A DNA stretch of 64,000 bases from AG25 sp035518815 (GTDB taxonomy: Bacteria; Gemmatimonadota; Gemmatimonadetes; Gemmatimonadales; GWC2-71-9). The notes under the pieces are model-generated. The model saw only the letters and a list, made by a program, of their open reading frames with translations. It searched no databases and was not told where the DNA came from. The stretch lies in the NCBI GenBank assembly GCA_035518815.1, contig DATIXG010000133.1, positions 1 through 64,000 on the forward strand, given 5' to 3'. Below, piece by piece: positions 22,276 to 30,421 of this stretch (the stretch's first letter is position 1; the number at the start of each line of letters is the position of its first letter). Both the position numbers and the translations under genes were made by a program.

Positions 22276-23954
22276 CGAGCACGCCCCAGCCGGTGCCGGA
22301 GGTGACCCTGCCGCCGGCGCAGGTCGAGCAGCTGATGCAGGTCCTGGTCAAGGGCCTTCGCGCCACCCAACTCTATCTCCCCAACAACCCGGTCTACCAG
22401 CGCGCCGTCGAGAACATTCGCGCCGCGTTCCGCCAGGTGTGGCAGCAAGTCGACGAGCTGGTGCTGGACGTCGAAGAGACGGCGTTCCGGTGGGAAGGCA
22501 CGGTTGTGTACTTCCACGCGCAGCGCAACGAGGCCCTGGCGTGGACGCTCTATAAGGACGGGGTGCACTCGGTCACGCTCCGTCGGGGCGTGGAAGAGTC
22601 CGAAATCGTCCGCTTTCTCGCGGTGCTGCACAAAGCCCGCAATCTCCCTGCCGATGCCGCGGATGACCTCCTCACGCTGCTCTGGGCCGAGGATTTCCAG
22701 CTCATCGCCTATACGTTCCGCGAGCTCGTGTCTGAGAACGCGGTGGCCATCGAGGCCGGCCCGCCGATGGCTTCGCCCGCGCCCGCGCAGGCGACCAGGA
22801 TGGTCCAGGAGGAGGCGCCCCCGAGACCCGAGGGGATCGTGTCGATGGAAGATTTCGACACGACGCTCTACTTCCTGGACGAGCGCGAGGTGGAGTACAT
22901 CCGCAAGGAGGCCGAGCGCGAGTACCAGCAAGACGTGCGGCGCAACGTGCTCGCGGCGCTGTTCGATCTGCTCGAGCTGCAGACCTACGGCACGGTGCGC
23001 GCCGAGCTCATCGGCATCGTCGAGAACTTCATACCATATCTCCTGGCGGCGGGCGACTTCCGGTCCGTCTCCTATATCCTGCGCGAGACGCGGGTCGTGC
23101 TCGAGCGGGGGCGCGAGATCATCCCCGAGCATCGCACCACGCTCACGGGCCTGCCCGGGCGCCTCTCGCAGCCGGATGCCCTGGGGCAGCTGCTCCAGTC
23201 GCTCGACGAGGCCACGGTGCACCCCACGGAGGAGGAGCTGAGCGAAGCGTTCCGCGAGCTCCGTCCGGAGGCCCTGGCCACCCTGATGAGCTGGATCCCC
23301 CGGCTGACCAACGAGCGGGTGCGCGAGCTGGTCAGCACCTCCGGGGCGCGCCTCGCGCAGGACCACGTGCCCGAGGTGTTGAAGGCGCTGGCGGCGCCCG
23401 ACACGGGTGCGCGGCTCGAAATGGTGCGCCTTGCGGGACGGCTCAAGCTGCCGGGCGCGCCGGAGGGGATGGGCCCGCTGCTCGAGTCCGAGGACCGCAC
23501 CCTCAAGCTCGCCGTGGTCGAGGCGCTGACGCAGATCGCGAGTCCAACGGCGCTGCGGCTGCTGGAAAAAGCGGTGGAAGACACGGATCGCGACGTGCGG
23601 ATCTCCTCGGTGAAATTCCTGGCGTCGCGCGGCCATCGGAACGCGCTGGCCCGGGTCGAGAGCATGCTCGAGGGTTCCCGTCTCAAGGCGTCGGACCTCA
23701 CCGAGAAGATGGCGTTCTACGAGGCCTACGGCACGCTCGCCGGGGCGAAGGGCATTCCCTCGCTCGAGAAGCTGCTGGTCAGCAAGGGCCTGTTCGGACG
23801 CCGCGAGGACCCGGAGATCCGGGCGTGCGCCGCGATGGCTTTGGGCAAGGTGCGCACGCCCGCCGCGCGCGCCGTGCTCGAACAGGCGGCCCAGGATAAG
23901 GAAGCGCTCGTGAGAAACGCAGTCAGCCGCGCGCTGCGCGAGGTGGGTGGGTGA
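22272..23954 (+). CDS. HEAT-repeat protein with novel N-terminal domain shared with the adjacent HD-GYP protein
   Basis: The 560-residue cytoplasmic protein has three parts. An N-terminal domain (about 16-145) carries LRATQLYLPNNPVYQRA, a DVEETAFRWEG strand pair and a Gly-Val-His-Ser-Val motif. A charged middle follows. HEAT/PBS-lyase-type repeats run from about 330 to the end (for example Leu-Ala-Val-Val-Glu-Ala-Leu-Thr-Gln-Ile, DTDRDVRISSVKFLASRG, Glu-Ile-Arg-Ala-Cys-Ala-Ala-Met-Ala-Leu-Gly). Such repeats usually bind proteins. No catalytic motif is visible. I placed the start at CTG 22272 because GGGAG lies 7 nt upstream and it gives a CTGA overlap with trpB; GTG 22293 is the conservative alternative. 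Its GTGA coupling to the HD-GYP gene suggests joint action. Confidence 0.75.
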   Translation: MTSTPQPVPEVTLPPAQVEQLMQVLVKGLRATQLYLPNNPVYQRAVENIRAAFRQVWQQVDELVLDVEETAFRWEGTVVYFHAQRNEALAWTLYKDGVHSVTLRRGVEESEIVRFLAVLHKARNLPADAADDLLTLLWAEDFQLIAYTFRELVSENAVAIEAGPPMASPAPAQATRMVQEEAPPRPEGIVSMEDFDTTLYFLDEREVEYIRKEAEREYQQDVRRNVLAALFDLLELQTYGTVRAELIGIVENFIPYLLAAGDFRSVSYILRETRVVLERGREIIPEHRTTLTGLPGRLSQPDALGQLLQSLDEATVHPTEEELSEAFRELRPEALATLMSWIPRLTNERVRELVSTSGARLAQDHVPEVLKALAAPDTGARLEMVRLAGRLKLPGAPEGMGPLLESEDRTLKLAVVEALTQIASPTALRLLEKAVEDTDRDVRISSVKFLASRGHRNALARVESMLEGSRLKASDLTEKMAFYEAYGTLAGAKGIPSLEKLLVSKGLFGRREDPEIRACAAMALGKVRTPAARAVLEQAAQDKEALVRNAVSRALREVGG

Positions 23955-25426
23955 CGCAACCGACGGAGCGGCGCGCGTCCGGTCTCGGCGAGACCGTCCA
24001 GACCACCGACGGCTTCCTGCGGCTCGCGGGCCGGGACTTTCTCGTCGTCCTCTATACCGCCTTCCGCTCGCTCAAGCTCTATCCCATCGAGAATGCCCAG
24101 GTGCAGCGGGCGCTCGACGACCTGGTCGCGAGCACCAAGCAGCTGCTGGACGTGGAGCGCGAGATCGAGCTGCGGCTGCAGGGCGAGTTCATCTTCGTGA
24201 ACTCGACCCGCCTGCGCCTCGACCTCGATAACTACGCGTCCTTCTCGCACATCCTCGGCGTCCTGCGGCAGTGCGGCATTGGCGCCGTGCGCGTGGACGA
24301 AGGCGTCGATCGCGGCCAGCTCCAGACGTTCGTATCGCTGCTCCTCGTGTACGCGGCCAAGGAGGCGACGCCGGAGAAGGTGCACGAGCTGGCCAAGAAG
24401 CTGTCGGATGGCGGGGTCACCTTCATCACGGTCGATCCGCCCGTCGAGACCGAGGAGGACGTGGAAGACGCGGAGCGGCAGAAGGAAGCCGCCAAGCGGA
24501 CCTACGCGCGATCGGTGGCCGTCACGAAGGAGGTCATCAACAGCATCCGCATGGGGCGGACGGCCAACGTCAAGAAGGTGAAGCGGGCGGTGCAGGCGAT
24601 CGTGGACCAGGTGCTCAACAACGAGACCTCGCTCGTCGGCCTCACCACGATACGTGACTACGACGAGTACACGTTCACGCACTCCGTGAACGTCTGCATT
24701 TTCTCCGTCGCGCTCGGCCGCAAGCTCGGCTTCACCAAGCTCCAGCTGTACGACCTGGGCATCGCGGCCCTGTTCCACGACGTCGGCAAGTCGCGCGTTC
24801 CGGTGGAGGTGCTGAACAAGCAGGGCGGGTTGAGCGACGAGGAGTGGCGCATCATGACGGCCCACCCATGGCTGGGCGTCCTCACGCTGTTCGGCCTGCG
24901 GGGCTACGGGGAGATTCCCTACCGCGGAATGATCGTGGCGTACGAGCATCACATGAAGACCGATCTCACCGGGTACCCCAAGTCCATCCGGCCCCGCGAG
25001 CTGTCGATCTTCTCCAAGATCGTGGCCGTGGCCGATGGGTTCGACGCCGCCACCAGCCGGCGGGCCTATCAGACGACGCCGATTCAGCCGGACCAGGTGC
25101 TGAAGGAGATGTGGGAGAACCCGCGGCGCGGCTACGATCCGGTGATCGTGAAGGCCTTCATCAACCTCATCGGGATCTATCCTGTGGGCACCTGCGTCAT
25201 CCTCGACACGTACGAGGTCGGACTCGTGCACGCCGCCAACTCGGACGTGGCGCACGTCCACCGGCCGATCGTGCGGATCGTCATGTCGCCCGAAGGAGCG
25301 GTGCAGCATCCGGGCGAGCTGGTCGATCTCTCACACCAGGACGCCCAGGGCAACTATCCCCGGACCATTGTGAAGGTCACCGACCCGCTGCGGCTCGGCA
25401 TCAACGTCGGCGATTATTTTGTCTGA
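23951..25426 (+). CDS. HD-GYP domain phosphohydrolase (putative c-di-GMP phosphodiesterase)
   Basis: The 491-residue protein has an N-terminal domain (about 24-140) with a layout like that of its upstream neighbour (Leu-Tyr-Pro-Ile-Glu-Asn-Ala-Gln-Val-Gln-Arg-Ala), then a linker. The HD-GYP domain runs from about 225 to 400, with YTFTHSVNVCIFSVALGRKL, the metal pair His276-Asp277 in LFHDVGKSRVP, Glu332-His333-His334 in AYEHHMKTDLTGYPKSI, and Ala-Val-Ala-Asp-Gly-Phe-Asp-Ala. The GYP triad is intact, so c-di-GMP hydrolysis is plausible. A C-terminal region of about 80 residues (IYPVGTCVILDTYEVG onward) is common in this family. The GTG overlaps the previous stop, and the 3' end overlaps trpA by 8 nt. 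Confidence 0.88.
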   Translation: MTQPTERRASGLGETVQTTDGFLRLAGRDFLVVLYTAFRSLKLYPIENAQVQRALDDLVASTKQLLDVEREIELRLQGEFIFVNSTRLRLDLDNYASFSHILGVLRQCGIGAVRVDEGVDRGQLQTFVSLLLVYAAKEATPEKVHELAKKLSDGGVTFITVDPPVETEEDVEDAERQKEAAKRTYARSVAVTKEVINSIRMGRTANVKKVKRAVQAIVDQVLNNETSLVGLTTIRDYDEYTFTHSVNVCIFSVALGRKLGFTKLQLYDLGIAALFHDVGKSRVPVEVLNKQGGLSDEEWRIMTAHPWLGVLTLFGLRGYGEIPYRGMIVAYEHHMKTDLTGYPKSIRPRELSIFSKIVAVADGFDAATSRRAYQTTPIQPDQVLKEMWENPRRGYDPVIVKAFINLIGIYPVGTCVILDTYEVGLVHAANSDVAHVHRPIVRIVMSPEGAVQHPGELVDLSHQDAQGNYPRTIVKVTDPLRLGINVGDYFV

Positions 25427-26210
25427 GCACCCGATCGCCGCCCGCTGGCGGGCGGTGCGTGAACGGCGCCGGGCAGCGCTCATTCCGTATTTGACGGCCG
25501 GGTTTCCCACGCCGGACGTCGCGGTCGACGCGCTGCGGATGGTGGAAGCCGCCGGCGCCGATCTCGTCGAGGTCGGCGTCCCTTTTTCGGACCCGCTGGC
25601 CGACGGCGTGACCATCCAACGCTCCACGCAGGCGGCGCTCGACCTGGGCATCACCACGAGCGACGTGCTCGACCAGGTGCGCCGCGCGGCCCTGAAGATC
25701 CCCGTCGTGATCATGACGTACGTGAACCCCGTCCTGGCCTACGGGGTGGAGCGCTTTCTCCGTGACGCGCACGGCGCGGGGGTGTCCGGCCTCCTGCTGA
25801 CCGACTTCCCCGCGGGCGCCGATCCCGCGCTCGAGCGCCGGGTGATGGAGAGCCCGCTCGCCCTGATCCGGCTCGTCGCGCCGACCACCAGGCCCGAGCG
25901 CCTGGCGCGCGCGCTCCAGGGCGCGAGCGGGTTCGTCTATCTGATTTCCCGCCTCGGCGTGACCGGCGCGCGGGACGACCTGCCGCTCGACATCGCCTCG
26001 CACGTCGAGCGGATCCGTGCTGCCACCACACTTCCCGTCGCGGTCGGATTCGGCATCAGCACGCCGGCGCAGGCGCACGCCGCCGCCAGCGTCGCCGACG
26101 GGGTCGTCGTCGGCAGCGCGCTGGTGGACGCCCTCGGCACCGGCGGGCTCGGACCGGCGGAGCAGCTGGTCCGCGGGCTGCGGCGCGCGGTCGAACGGAA
26201 CGGACGGTGA
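25419..26210 (+). CDS. trpA: Tryptophan synthase alpha chain
   Basis: TrpA cleaves indole-3-glycerol phosphate to indole and glyceraldehyde 3-phosphate. The 263-residue TIM barrel shows LIPYLTAGFPTPD, the catalytic Glu in VEVGVPFSDPLADG, a Leu-Leu-Leu-Thr-Asp-Phe-Pro segment that supplies the catalytic Asp, FVYLISRLGVTGAR, and VGFGISTPAQA. TTG start, overlapping the HD-GYP gene by 8 nt; this is the only in-frame start that keeps the first helix. It overlaps the next gene by GTGA, so trpA lies inside a set of signalling genes. Confidence 0.95.
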   Translation: MSEHPIAARWRAVRERRRAALIPYLTAGFPTPDVAVDALRMVEAAGADLVEVGVPFSDPLADGVTIQRSTQAALDLGITTSDVLDQVRRAALKIPVVIMTYVNPVLAYGVERFLRDAHGAGVSGLLLTDFPAGADPALERRVMESPLALIRLVAPTTRPERLARALQGASGFVYLISRLGVTGARDDLPLDIASHVERIRAATTLPVAVGFGISTPAQAHAAASVADGVVVGSALVDALGTGGLGPAEQLVRGLRRAVERNGR

Positions 26211-28285
26211 CGACCGACCGGGTCATCGTCCTCTACAGCCGCTTCCTGACCTATGCGGGGCCGGCGCTCATGCTCGCCGTCCTGATCGCCGATCCGCGCT
26301 GGCTGGGTCAGCTCCCCGAGCTGGTCATTCTCACCACCTGCGGCGTGGTCCTGCGCGGTCTCCAGATTCCGCTGTCCAAATACTCCTACCTCACGCAGAC
26401 CGGGCTTGTGGGGATCGTGGGGAGCCTGGTCGCCGGCCTGCCGGCGGCGACCGTGGCGGTCGGGGTGAGCACGTTCATCGCCGACACGCTGTGGTTGCGC
26501 AAGGCGACATCGGCGGCGCTGGTCAACGCGGGCCGCGAAGTGGTGACGGTGGTCGCGGCCTACGGCATCTACGCGGCGATCGTACGCGCCTCGGGCGTCG
26601 CGCCCGGCCTGCACGTGGACACGCTGCCCGCGCTGTTCTTCTACGGCCTCGCGTATTTCGGCTTCGGGCGCCTGATGTTCTACTTCGCGCTCATCGCGCG
26701 GGGCAAGCTCGAGCAGAGTGAGCGCCTGCTGATCCTCCGCTACGAGTGCATCAGCTTCGGGGCGACGTTGATTGCGAGCGCAACCGTGGTCGGCACGGTC
26801 GTGTACTGGCCGCCGCTTGCGTGGTTGTTCGTCGGCGCGGCCCTCGGCGCCCTGGGCCTGCTCTTCAAGCGCACCATCGAGGAGGCGATCGCGGCCGAGG
26901 AGCTGAACAAGATCCACGCGATGGAGGCCGTGATCACGAGCAACGTGAGCCTCGCGGACTCCTTCGCGCGCATCGAGCGGCTCGCCCACCGGCTCGTGGA
27001 CTGGGGCGACTTTCGTATCTTCCGCCGCGAGGAGGGGGTGGTGTCGCTCGCGTACCGCGGCGTCATCGGACGCCGGGACCGCGGCGAGCCGTCGGCCGAC
27101 ATCGCCACGCTGCGGGCCCAGGTGGTCGAAACGGGCGCGACGCTCGTCATCGACGACGTGACCCGCGACCGCCGGGTGGCGGATGCGAACATCAACGTGA
27201 AGAGCCTCGTGATCGTACCGCTGCGATTCGGGGACCGGATCATCGGCACCCTCGAGCTCGAGCATCACAAGCGGCGGTCGTACAGCGGCAAGGATGTCCT
27301 CACGATCGCGACGTTCGCGACGCAGCTCGCGACCGCGATTCACATCACCGAGCTGCGCCGTCCGCTCGTGGAGACGGTCGAGCGCCTGACGGAGCAGCTC
27401 GGCACGCTGGCACGCGCCGCCGAGGCGCTCCGGGATGCGGCAGGGGCGGTGGCCGGCTCCACGAACGCGATTCGTGCCGGCGCGGTGGCCGAGGAAGGCG
27501 AGGTCTCCGGCGGCCTCGCCGCCACCGAGAGTCTGGCCCAGGTGTCGCGACGGGTTTCCGTCGACGGTCATGAGGCCGCCAAGGCATCGACGGCCGCGAG
27601 CGGCGTCGCCACCCGCAACCGGCAGCAGATTCGCGAAGCCATGGAGCGTCTGGTGGCGCTCAAGGCGTTTGTGAGCGAGAGCTCGGCCAAGGTACAGGCG
27701 CTGGGCCACGTGAGCCGCCGCATCACCGGGTTCATCATGTCCATTCGGGAGCTCGCGGACCTGACCAACCTGCTCTCCCTCAACGCCGCGATTGAAGCGG
27801 CGCGCGCGGGGAAGCACGGTAAAGGCTTCGCCGTCGTGGCCGAGGAAGTGCGGCGCCTGGCGGAGCAGAGCGCGACGGCGGCGGCGGAGGCGGGGGAGCT
27901 GGTGCAGGACATTCATCGCGAAGTCGGTGAAGTGGTGGAGCAGATGCGGCGCGGGCAGGTCAATGTCGGCGGCGTGGAGGAGTTGTCCTCGGCCGCGCTC
28001 GACGCGCTCGACGCGATCGTCGCGTCGACGGCGGACGCGACGGAGCATGCCCGCCGCATCGCCGATGCCGCGGGCGAGCAGGACAGCGCGTTCGGCCGGC
28101 TGCGCGAGCGCATCAACGCCGTGGCCGCGATCGCGGGAAAGAACCGCGCCGAGGCGGACGACGTGGCGACGCGGGCGAATGAAGCGGCGCGCGGCCTGTC
28201 GGACCTGGAGCGCGCCACGCGGGAGCTCGAATCCGTGGCCTCCATGCTGCGGGATCTCACGCGCGGTTTTGCGAGCCTGGCGTAG
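26207..28285 (+). CDS. Membrane protein with GAF and methyl-accepting chemotaxis signalling domain
   Basis: The 692-residue protein starts with about seven hydrophobic helices (residues 8-225) of an undefined membrane sensor type. A GAF domain follows (about 245-385; Ser-Leu-Val-Ile-Val-Pro-Leu-Arg-Phe-Gly-Asp-Arg-Ile-Ile-Gly-Thr-Leu-Glu-Leu-Glu). The rest is a coiled coil, with the chemoreceptor hairpin tip at about 505-560: ELADLTNLLSLNAAIEAARA, then Gly-Lys-Gly-Phe-Ala-Val-Val-Ala-Glu-Glu-Val-Arg-Arg-Leu-Ala. No HAMP, no periplasmic ligand domain and no NWETF-type CheR tether are seen. No che genes are in the window, so it may signal to a distant kinase. GTG overlaps the trpA stop. Confidence 0.85.
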   Translation: MTTDRVIVLYSRFLTYAGPALMLAVLIADPRWLGQLPELVILTTCGVVLRGLQIPLSKYSYLTQTGLVGIVGSLVAGLPAATVAVGVSTFIADTLWLRKATSAALVNAGREVVTVVAAYGIYAAIVRASGVAPGLHVDTLPALFFYGLAYFGFGRLMFYFALIARGKLEQSERLLILRYECISFGATLIASATVVGTVVYWPPLAWLFVGAALGALGLLFKRTIEEAIAAEELNKIHAMEAVITSNVSLADSFARIERLAHRLVDWGDFRIFRREEGVVSLAYRGVIGRRDRGEPSADIATLRAQVVETGATLVIDDVTRDRRVADANINVKSLVIVPLRFGDRIIGTLELEHHKRRSYSGKDVLTIATFATQLATAIHITELRRPLVETVERLTEQLGTLARAAEALRDAAGAVAGSTNAIRAGAVAEEGEVSGGLAATESLAQVSRRVSVDGHEAAKASTAASGVATRNRQQIREAMERLVALKAFVSESSAKVQALGHVSRRITGFIMSIRELADLTNLLSLNAAIEAARAGKHGKGFAVVAEEVRRLAEQSATAAAEAGELVQDIHREVGEVVEQMRRGQVNVGGVEELSSAALDALDAIVASTADATEHARRIADAAGEQDSAFGRLRERINAVAAIAGKNRAEADDVATRANEAARGLSDLERATRELESVASMLRDLTRGFASLA

Positions 28286-28297
28286 GCGGTTTACCAT
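28269..28297 (+). promoter_or_regulatory. Predicted folK promoter; leaderless
   Basis: TTGCGA (28269-28274), a 17-nt spacer and TACCAT (28292-28297) are followed by exactly 6 nt and the folK GTG 28304. The -35 box lies in the last codons of the chemoreceptor-like gene. Confidence 0.6.
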
Positions 28298-28303
28298 TCC
28301 GCG

Positions 28304-28732
28304 GTGTCGAAGGCCGAGCGGGTGTACGTCGCATTGGGATCCAACGTCGGGGATCGGGAAGGGCACCTCGCGCATGCGCGGGCCCGCCTTGCGAACCTGG
28401 ACGGCACGCGCTTGATCGCGCTCTCGGCCGTGGAGGAAACGGCGCCCCTCGGACCCGTGCCCCAAGGACCCTACCTGAACCAGATGGCGCTGCTCGAAAC
28501 GGAGCTCGCACCGACCGCACTGCTCGCGCAGCTCCAGGCCATCGAGGCGGAGCGCGGGCGCGTGCGTGGCCTGCGCTGGGGCCCCCGCACGCTCGATCTC
28601 GACATCGTGCGGTTCGGGGACCGCGAGCTGCGCGACCCCGCGCTCGTGATTCCGCACCCCGAGCTGCCCCACCGGTCCTTCTGGCTGCGCGAGCTGGCGG
28701 AGCTCGAGGCCGCCGAGTCGTCCCATGAGTGA
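28304..28732 (+). CDS. folK: 2-amino-4-hydroxy-6-hydroxymethyldihydropteridine pyrophosphokinase
   Basis: FolK pyrophosphorylates the pterin precursor of folate. The 142-residue protein has the N-terminal VYVALGSNVGDREGHL, Val-Glu-Glu-Thr-Ala-Pro-Leu-Gly-Pro, YLNQMALLET, and the signature Arg-Trp-Gly-Pro-Arg-Thr-Leu-Asp-Leu-Asp-Ile (ATP and Mg binding), ending with IPHPELPHRSFWL. GTG start at the predicted +1. It overlaps panB by 8 nt. FolB and FolP are not present here. Folate supply also matters for the C1 reactions implied by the serine-cycle genes, but this link is not specific. Confidence 0.95.
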   Translation: MSKAERVYVALGSNVGDREGHLAHARARLANLDGTRLIALSAVEETAPLGPVPQGPYLNQMALLETELAPTALLAQLQAIEAERGRVRGLRWGPRTLDLDIVRFGDRELRDPALVIPHPELPHRSFWLRELAELEAAESSHE

Positions 28733-29540
28733 GAGCCCCGCGCCGCTGACGATCCACGACCTCGGCCAGCGCAAGGCGAAGGGCGAGCGGATCGTGACGC
28801 TGACCTGCTACGACGCGCTGTTCGCGCGGCTGCTCGATGAGTGCGGCGTAGACGTGCTGCTGGTGGGCGATTCCGTGAATCAGGTGCTCGCGGGGGCCGA
28901 GACGACCCTGTCGGCCACGCTCGAGCAGATGATCTACCATACGCGCTCCGTCCGGCGCGGCAGCAGCCGCGCGCTCGTAATCTGCGACATGCCGTTCCTC
29001 AGCTATCAGGTCTCGCGAGAGGACGCGATCCGGCACTGCGGTCGCGTGCTGGCGGAGACCGGCTGCCACGGCGTCAAGCTCGAGGGCGGGCGGGCCATGG
29101 CCGACACGGTGCGCGCGCTCGTGGATGTCGGGATCCCGGTCATGGGCCACCTCGGCCTCACGCCGCAATCGGTCCATGCGCTCGGCGGGTACCGCGTCCA
29201 GGGACGGGATGAGGCCACGGCGGATCGCCTGCTGGCCGATGCCCAGGCGCTCGAAGCCGCGGGCGCGTTCGCCGTGGTCCTGGAGCTGATACCGGCACCA
29301 CTCGCCTCGCGGATCACCAAAGCGGTCGGGATTCCTACCATCGGCATCGGCGCGGGCCCGGCCTGCGACGGCCAGGTCCTCGTGCTGCACGATATGCTGG
29401 GCCTGAACGACCGGTTCGACGCCAAGTTCATCAAGCGCTACGCCGCGCTCGCGCAGGACGTGCGCGATGCCGTCAAGTTGTTCGGCGCCGAGGTGCGTGA
29501 AGGGCGCTATCCCGGCCCGGAGCACTCGTTCCCGACGTAG
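28725..29540 (+). CDS. panB: 3-methyl-2-oxobutanoate hydroxymethyltransferase
   Basis: PanB makes ketopantoate from 2-ketoisovalerate and methylene-THF for pantothenate and CoA. The 271-residue TIM barrel carries VTLTCYDALFARLLDECGVD, LLVGDSVNQVLAG, CDMPFLSYQ, GVKLEGG, GIPVMGHLGLTPQSVHALGG and Ile-Gly-Ile-Gly-Ala-Gly-Pro-Ala-Cys-Asp-Gly-Gln-Val-Leu-Val. The full catalytic set appears present, including the Mg-binding Asp residues. The ATG start is inside folK. panC follows within 40 nt. Confidence 0.96.
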   Translation: MSESPAPLTIHDLGQRKAKGERIVTLTCYDALFARLLDECGVDVLLVGDSVNQVLAGAETTLSATLEQMIYHTRSVRRGSSRALVICDMPFLSYQVSREDAIRHCGRVLAETGCHGVKLEGGRAMADTVRALVDVGIPVMGHLGLTPQSVHALGGYRVQGRDEATADRLLADAQALEAAGAFAVVLELIPAPLASRITKAVGIPTIGIGAGPACDGQVLVLHDMLGLNDRFDAKFIKRYAALAQDVRDAVKLFGAEVREGRYPGPEHSFPT

Positions 29541-29575
29541 CGGGCGGCATCCGCGAGATCGCGGACCCGCAGGAG

Positions 29576-30421
29576 ATGCGCGCGTGGTCGCGCGCGGAGC
29601 GGGGCCGCGGGAACCGGATCGGATTCGTGCCGACCATGGGTGCGTTGCACGAGGGGCATCTGCGTCTCGTCGACCGGGCGCGCTCCCGGACGAATCGCGT
29701 CGTGTTGAGCGCGTTCGTGAATCCATTGCAGTTCGCCCCCTCGGAAGACTTCGCGGCGTATCCGCGCGATCTCGATCGCGACCGGGCGCTGGCCAAGGCG
29801 CGCGGAGTCGACGTCCTGTTCGTTCCCACCACGGCGGCCGTGTACCCCGCCGAGCCGGTCGTCCGCGTCGCGCCGGGACCCATGGGGGACGTGCTCGAAG
29901 GCGCTGCGCGGCCCGGGCATTTCCAGGGGGTCCTCACCGTCGTCGCGAAGCTCCTGCACATCGTCGAGCCGGACATCGCGGTCTTCGGGCGCAAGGATTT
30001 CCAGCAGGCGACCCTGGTGCGCCGCATGGCGGCGGACCTGGGCTTCGCGGCCGAGATCGACGTGGTGCCCACCGTGCGCGAGCTCGACGGGCTCGCGCTG
30101 TCCTCACGCAACAGCTACCTGAACGCGGACGAGCGGCGCGCGGCCATTGCCTTGTCGCGCGCGCTCCGCACCGTGGAGCAGGCGTGGCGCGGCGGGCAGA
30201 TCGCGGCCGCGGCGCTGGTCGAGCGCGGACTCGAGGTGCTGCGCGTGCCGGGAGTCGCGCCCGAGTACCTCGCGCTCGTGGATTTCGATCTCCGGCCCGT
30301 AGCCCGGGCCGATGCGCGCACGATCGTGCTCCTCGCCGCGCGCGTGGGGAGCACGCGGCTGATCGACAACGTGGTCCTCGGCGACGGTCTCGCCCGTGAC
30401 ATCCCGGTGCGCGGTGGGTGA
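29576..30421 (+). CDS. panC: Pantoate--beta-alanine ligase
   Basis: PanC joins pantoate and beta-alanine with ATP. Motifs are IGFVPTMGALHEGHLRLV (HIGH-type ATP site), FVNPLQFAPSEDFAAYPR, FGRKDFQQATLVRRMAADL in part, LSSRNSYL and Arg-Glu-Leu-Asp-Gly-Leu-Ala. From ATG 29576 the product has 281 residues but lacks the first beta-strand of PanC. In-frame codons just upstream encode Ile-Arg-Glu-Ile-Ala-Asp-Pro-Gln-Glu, which resembles that strand. No ATG, GTG or TTG lies in that stretch back to the upstream stop at 29498. An ATC start at 29549 is therefore possible. The stop overlaps yqeK. Confidence 0.93.
   Translation: MRAWSRAERGRGNRIGFVPTMGALHEGHLRLVDRARSRTNRVVLSAFVNPLQFAPSEDFAAYPRDLDRDRALAKARGVDVLFVPTTAAVYPAEPVVRVAPGPMGDVLEGAARPGHFQGVLTVVAKLLHIVEPDIAVFGRKDFQQATLVRRMAADLGFAAEIDVVPTVRELDGLALSSRNSYLNADERRAAIALSRALRTVEQAWRGGQIAAAALVERGLEVLRVPGVAPEYLALVDFDLRPVARADARTIVLLAARVGSTRLIDNVVLGDGLARDIPVRGG

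Noticed and set aside
25937..28774. Very long open frame on the minus strand opposite trpA, the chemoreceptor-like gene and folK (945 codons)
   Set aside because: It is antisense to three well-supported genes, its translation is Arg/His/Gln-rich with no motif, and such shadows are expected in GC-rich DNA. Similar frames at 6270-8528, 9664-12051 and 33625-35487 were rejected for the same reason.
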